Assembly: GCF_000417875.1 (NCBI RefSeq)
Contig: NW_006920888.1
Location: 340,289 to 404,288, forward strand
Length of the DNA: 64,000 bases
Source of the DNA: Pseudozyma flocculosa PF-1
Lineage: Eukaryota; Basidiomycota; Ustilaginomycetes; Ustilaginales; Ustilaginaceae
Direction of reading: 5' to 3'
The notes under the pieces were generated by a model. That model did not search any database, was not told where the DNA came from, and saw nothing but the letters and a program-made list of their open reading frames with translations. Below are positions 58,925-64,000 of the stretch, in pieces; position 1 is the first letter of the stretch, and every line of letters starts with the position of its first letter. A program made the translations under genes and the position numbers.

Positions 58925-60230
58925 GGCTACGTCGACGACCATGACGACTGCGACGACGGCTATTGATCGAGACGGAACCAACCAGCACACGCCACTCGCC
59001 CGCTGCGTCGGCCAATCTGTCGGGCTCGACCTGGTCTCAAGGCGACGATGCCGCCAGCCAGGGTGAAAAATTGGAATCGACGGAGACAGCCACCGAGTCG
59101 CCGATCGACACGGCGGAGGCCCGAGAAGGGCGGCGAAGCGGTAGGAGCGATGCAGCATCGATTATAACGACGAGCAGCACAGTAGCATCAAAGCGAGGCC
59201 TCTGGAGCTTGAGGCGCGATCCCCCCGTCATCAAGGACGACACGGCTCCTGAGCAGGCGAAAATGACCAATAGCCGCGGCAGAAGAAAGGACAGCACCGG
59301 CGACAACAGTCCGCGTGGCTCCCCGCCCTCGACTCTCCAGATGTCTCGCCTTGCTCCTTCACCACGGCCGCGCCGCTCGATACCATGCAGAGCAGGCGCC
59401 CTCCCACGTCGAACCATGTCCGAAAGTAGCCTGCTGCTCCGCCGATCAATCACGACTGCCCTTGATCTTGTTCTCGAGCATGCTTGTCCGTGTATCATTC
59501 CGGTCTGCCTGCAGTCGTCCTCTTTGTGGAGCAAAGCCGAGGGACCATTGCCGCGCCTCTTCGAAGCTTGTCGACCAGTCAGAAAGAAGACATGACGGCC
59601 CGGCCTAGCTTTCGAGGGCGGCCGCTCCATACGAGCCCAAGATCAATGCCGCCTTGTCCGAAGCGCTCGAAGGTCTCGAGGGCAGGAGCAAAAGCTCAAG
59701 CGCTCTATCTCTGCCTTGGCTGCAGGCCATATGTGCTCCGGCGCCCCTCTGGCTCTGGGCCGGGCTTCGTCGTGGCCCCGCTGCTTTCCGCTCCGTGCCG
59801 ATGAGCGAGAAACTCTGGCTTCGCTGCTGCCTAGCCCGACACTCTAGCGCGCTCTGACTTACTCGGGGCGAACGCCGGAGCTTCCTGCGCTGGTCTCAAA
59901 TCGGCGGCAGGCCGCGCCTCATTCCGAATCGTCCCCAAGCGGGGCAGCTGAGCAGTCTACTTCGTGTATCGACGGTTGCCGCCAAGCGAGGCGAAAGGTT
60001 TGGGGCTTGCGCCCACCCACCTTGGCCAGGCCTAGCCTGGCCTTGCTCCTCGGCCGTGCCGAAACGGGTCCGGCCCGCTCCGATGCGGACGAAGCCTGGC
60101 CGGCCTCTCCGTTCGCGTACGGAGAGCGGCCGCGCTTGGCTTATCGCGCCTCAGGCCGGCCGCCAGTTTAGGCTCAAGAGGCTGGGCCGACTCGCGCAGC
60201 GCGGGGGCACGGGCCGTCAGAGAGCAAACG

Positions 60231-60254
60231 GCAGGCAGGCAGGCAGGCAGGGCA
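60231..60254 (+). repeat. GGCA/CAGG tetranucleotide array
   Basis: About five to six units, the complement of the TGCC arrays seen upstream of other genes. Confidence 0.8.
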
Positions 60255-60287
60255 GCCCGGCAGAGAGTCGAGCGGGTTCCCGCTGGA

Positions 60288-60288
<1 letters not shown>

Positions 60289-60320
<32 letters not shown>
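60289..60320 (+). repeat. TGCG tetranucleotide array
   Basis: Eight perfect TGCG units, followed by GGGCAGGC repeats. Confidence 0.9.
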
Positions 60321-60322
<2 letters not shown>

Positions 60323-60375
60323 GGCAGGCGGGCAGGCGGGCGCGCCCTCTGAACAGAGCAGCCGCCACCGCGGTT

Positions 60376-60383
60376 CATAAAAA
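60376..60383 (+). promoter_or_regulatory. TATA-like element of copy C
   Basis: CATAAAAA, about 210 nt before the ATG at 60590, followed by a C/T-rich leader. Confidence 0.35.
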
Positions 60384-60589
60384 GGCGAGGCTGGCCTCAT
60401 CCCTCTTGGCTCAATGCCTCCATCCTCCTCGCCTTCCGCCCTCCCCGCCTTCTGTCCTCGCCTCCCCTGCCCTCATCTTTCTCCTCCGCCTCCTTCAGAT
60501 CTCTCGTTCCATATCCTTGACCTACGACGCCAACCCCCCGCCAACGAAATTCCCTCCACCCAGCTGCTCGGCCGCGTTCTGTCATCGCC

Positions 60590-63429
60590 ATGACGACTGT
60601 GGTCGAGCTCTCGGTCGAGCTTCATCAAGCTTTGATGGGATTGGCTTCGGGCGAGATCCCCTTCTACGTCGTGCGCTGCCCTCCCAGCCTCGCCCGCAGC
60701 TTCATCCATGTGCTCATCTGCATCGAGAACGGCATCGAGGTGCCAGTCGCTGAAGCCCAGCTTGGCATGCCTAGCACCCTGGTCGATAAGACCGCCAAGA
60801 ACCTGCCAGCATACAAGGTCAAACAGGCGTCCTACCAGGCGTTTTCCGCCTGTCTGGATGCGTTCGGCCTCGGCGCGCTGCGAAGCCTTCTGCAGGTCGC
60901 TGTCGACGAGCGCAAGGGCAAGCCGAAGCGGGGACGCGGCAAGGCGAACCCACAGAAGTCGCAGAGGCTGTATCGCAGCATTGCTTCGAGCAACATCGAC
61001 CCGGGAGCGTCTCTCGTCTACCTGCGAAAGGATGACCGCGCAGACACGGCGCAGAGCACCAACGAGCGTCGCGGCATCGTGGAGCGCCTTCGAGACCGTG
61101 CTCGCTTCAACGAGATCCTCAGCCACCTGCAGCAGCACGGCTGCACCGCCCAGGATGCTTGCACGCTGGCGGCGCTGTTGATCGTGGTCGTCCTGCCGAA
61201 GCCACCCCGCAACGAGCTCGTCCTGCAGGATGCCGGCTACTTCAGCCTGCCCGACTGCGATGTGAGTGTCCCAGAACCTCCGCGGCTTTGCCGGGGCGGC
61301 GCAACGCGGGCTCGTCCCTCTTTGCGGCACCGGGACTGACTTCGATTGGCTTTCTGCACCACAACAGGGTGCTCTCTACGAGCCAATGACGCTCGACGAG
61401 CTGGCCGTCTGGGAGCAGATCGGCGACATTGTCCGCAGGGAGGCGGAGTGGAAGACCAAGATCCAGCAGGACGCGATCATCAAGAAATGGCGGCAGCAGC
61501 TCGTCGACACCCACGGCTTCACACCGGGCATGGCCGCCTACCTACTGGACGAGCTACGCTGGATGGCGACGCTCCCCTTTGCCGCCTCTGCTCAACCTAC
61601 GGGGGCCCCTGGCGTCTTCTATCGCAGCGGCTCGCTGGACGACGCAGCCGTCGCCGAGCTCAGGGATGCTGTCGACCGATTCGCGGGCTCGGTGAGCGAT
61701 GCGAGCCTCGGATGCTGTCCTGACTGCAGCTCTTTCAGCTCGCAGCTGTCGTTCCTCGTCGATCCCTCGATGTACGCCCTCACGGACTACACCCACCTGC
61801 AGCCGAAGCAGCGAACTGTTGCTCGCAAGCTCTCGACCCGAGCGCGAGAGTACCTGGAGGAGCTGCGCCCCAGCCTTGCCGCTGGGCCCGACCATGACTC
61901 CGCCGTCGGTGACATCCAGCCGCCGTACCCCCTCACGTCAGGCACGACCCAGTCCCTGACGCCGCCATCTACGCGCGCGGTCAAGGGCGCGATCTGGATC
62001 CCAGCCGAAGTGCGCACGAGCAAGGCGGGCACGAGGGCGTCGTTCCTCTCGTACATCAACGGCCTGTCGCCGTTTGACGATGCCTCTCGTCAGCTCTATG
62101 GCCCCATCGCCCGAGCCTTGGCCGCCATGCTGCCCCTCTTCGAGGCGACCCTGGCGTTTTCCCCGCTCCGTGGCGACACGGCCTTTCTGAAGGACGTCCG
62201 CAAGAGCAAGCAGCGGAAGCGACCTGTCCAGCCACGCAACGATGCCGGACGCCCTCCGTCATCCTCGGCGCCAGCTGCCAACACGAGCGCCAAGTCGCGC
62301 TGGCGGCCGACAGTCAGGCAGTTCGTCCCGCCTCCGCTGCGCAAGGTCAACCTCTGCGGCAAGGAGCTGCAAGTCGTCGTCCGGCTGATCCGCGCCGATC
62401 TCGCTCCCAACGCACCCGAGAAGCAGGGCGAGGATTGGCACTTCCAGGGCATGCCCTACGAAAGCATCTGCGCGCGAGGGATCTACTACCTCGATTGCGA
62501 CAACGTTCTGCCTCCCACCAGCTTCTTCCGTGTGGCGGTGGACGAGGACAGCATGGAGGCCGCAAAGTACCGCCACCTGAAGGACCACCAGCTGGAGGAC
62601 CTCTTCGGCTTCTCCGTCGACGATGCCTATGCGTGTTATCCCCAAGAGATCGGGAGCGTCACGCCGGAACCGGGCGCCTGCTTCACCTACCCAGCCATGG
62701 CGGCGCGTAGCTCGAGCTCGCTGAAGCTTTGCGACCCGAGCAAGCCCGGTCACCTCACCATCCTCGAGATTTCCCTCGTCGATCCTGCTCGTCCCATGCT
62801 CTCGAGCTCGCACGTCGTGCCGCAGCAGGTCGACTGGCTGCGCGACGCAACGCTGCAGCTGACAGACCAAGATCCACGCTGCCGCCTCAACCGACTGCCC
62901 AGGGAGGGTGAGTACGATCTTGCTAAACACTCCGCCGCTCGTCAGGGGCGCAAGGGCGATCGTCTCGTCGAGCGCACGCAGGCTCTCTTGCACCGGCTGA
63001 CGCTCTCCGTTTTCCACCGTGTGCCCGTCGCCCCCGTTTGCAGTCGTCTTCCGCATCTTCGCCCACCTCGACTCCGTCTTGCAGCGAGACGAGCTGCAAG
63101 ACAGCGACGGCTCCGCGGAGAGGACCTCGTTTACGATCAGCCGCAATGCTGCGCTCGAACGCAGGCGGCTCGATCTGAAGGAGAGGGTGGCAGAGAACGA
63201 GCGAATCGATGCCGCCTACGAGCACTTCCGCGGCCACGTCCTCGACGCCTTCGACCTCTTTGAGCCCTCTGACGACTACCTTTACGATGACGACTCTGAC
63301 TTCGAGCCGGATTACGACGACTTCGCAAGGGTCCTCGACCAGCTCTCTCTTGGTGGTCCGGTCTACGTCATCCCCTCGGCCGGAAGCGCCCACAGTCGAC
63401 AGGGTGGCGGTATTGTCAGGATCGCCTAG
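60590..63429 (+). CDS. DUF4246-like family protein, copy C (intact)
   Basis: The only intact copy: exons 60590-61261, 61368-62907 and 63044-63429 join in phase to 865 residues. Residues 1-224 (exon 1 alone) form an unrecognised domain with ELHQALMGLASGEIPFYVV and FIHVLICIENGIEVP. Residues 225-737 match the order of DUF4246: DELAVWEQIGDIVRREAEWK, HGFTPGMAAYLLDELRW, LVDPSMYAL, IWIPAEVRTS, FLSYINGLSPF, LQVVVRL, DWHFQGMPYESICARGIYYLDC, SKPGHLTILEISLVDP and VPQQVDWLRDATL. In DUF4246 proteins as I recall them, the first block reads WHxEG, a later one QHR, and PGH is followed by R. Here they are H582-x-Q584, R671 and Leu after PGH, so the putative iron and 2-oxoglutarate ligands are missing. Exon 3 has a helix (RNAALERRRLDLKERV) and an acidic tail (DYLYDDDSD). 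No function is known. DUF4246 assignment is from motif order, not a search. Confidence 0.75.
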
Positions 63430-64000
63430 GGCCGTCTTTGCTCATGCCGCAGCTCCCGCGGACATCCAAGAGCAACGAGCTCACCGCCCATGGTGCGACT
63501 GGAGCTGAGGCTATGGGACATCGGCAGCGACGACACGAGGGCCGCCTCGACACCAGAAAGCGACAAACAACAACAGCAGCTCAGCAGCTCAGAGGCAACA
63601 GGCACAGCACCATCAAAAACAGCCGCGAGCAGAGCGACAAGCGACCCGCCCGTACAAGGAGACATTCAGCTGTCTCGACAGTGCGACCGATGGACGCCAG
63701 CAGCAGAAGCACCGATCCGGTTGACCCTCGTTCACTTTCCGTTTCGTCCATCTCGTTCGGCTCTTCCCATGCCTGCGGCCTGCGGCCAGCGACCTGCCAG
63801 CCGACCTTTGTAGCCATGCGATACCGGTACGACACGACGCTGCCCAACTTTGGCTGCGAGCAACACGCACGCGAAGCTCGTTTGCTTGCGGCTCCTCTTG
63901 AAGAGGAGAAGCTCCGGCGATCCAGCGCCGAACCCAGCAGAATCGACCAGGCGCTGCCGTGACTAACCCTCTCTGCCCCCCGGCCCCCCNCCCCCGTCCC
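63430..64000. other. 3' flank of copy C
   Basis: 571 nt. An Arg/Ser/Thr-rich frame at 63438-63962 has no recognised domain. The window ends in a C-rich tract with one N (63990). No gene is supported. Confidence 0.4.

Larger units (their letters stand above)
58925..60589. other. Intergenic between copies B and C
   Basis: 1.7 kb. It begins with the leftover acidic codons of copy B. A protein-like frame at about 58963-59595 (TTG start; contains GLWSLRRDPPVIKDD and Ser/Thr/Glu-rich sequence) has no recognised domain or good ATG and may be a gene remnant. It also holds TGCG and GCAG arrays and a TATA-like site before copy C. Confidence 0.4.

Overview
The window looks like a chromosome piece from a GC-rich filamentous or dimorphic fungus. 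The third codon position is strongly G/C biased and genes are short and closely spaced. Most introns are 80-165 nt with GTGAGT-type donors and pyrimidine-CAG acceptors. The gene set (velvet protein, hybrid histidine kinase, AFI1/SPA-type DENN protein, PAC1/LIS1, ATG101, THOC5, MED8) fits a basidiomycete, possibly Ustilaginomycotina; the exact lineage is inference. No bacterial operon, phage, CRISPR or rRNA signal was seen, and no convincing tRNA gene.

Layout. 0.2-5.6 kb, minus strand: a hypothetical one-span membrane protein, an Ap4A phosphorylase (APA1/2) and an AAAP amino acid transporter. 7.4-9.0 kb, plus: mitochondrial tryptophanyl-tRNA synthetase. 9.1-14.6 kb, minus: THOC5-like THO subunit and an insulysin/STE23 M16 peptidase with alternative N-termini and a KANL C-terminus. 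15.5-18.4 kb, plus: first copy (A) of a three-member DUF4246-like family, followed by a poly-G tract and an N gap. 19.3-20.4 kb: MED8. 20.4-27.2 kb: a 6.8-kb stretch without a supportable gene. 27.2-36.1 kb, plus: velvet protein and a large hybrid histidine kinase preceded by about 1.9 kb with no ATG. 37.2-39.0 kb, minus: malate synthase. 40.6-49.3 kb, plus: AFI1-like protein, ornithine aminotransferase, PAC1/LIS1. 50.1-52.3 kb, minus: 83-aa membrane protein and a PhyH-type dioxygenase. 52.6-55.2 kb, plus: ATG101 and a membrane-anchored PPP-like phosphatase. 56.1-63.4 kb, plus: copies B and C of the DUF4246-like family in tandem.

The most unusual content is the A/B/C family. Each copy has a first-exon domain of 221-249 residues that I do not recognise, followed by a DUF4246-like region. 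In all three, the positions I would expect to be the HxE, distal His and Arg of an Fe(II)/2-oxoglutarate site are replaced in the same places. Only C has an open frame throughout. A and B each carry one apparent frameshift, and B also has a stop just before an in-frame acidic tail. The other main themes are alternative protein addressing (STE23, APA, possibly malate synthase) and intergenic DNA built from recurrent low-complexity motifs: TGCC/TGCT arrays, GGC(C/T)TGGC blocks and an ACGGTACC cluster. Exon boundaries were read by eye from splice consensus and family conservation, not from transcripts.
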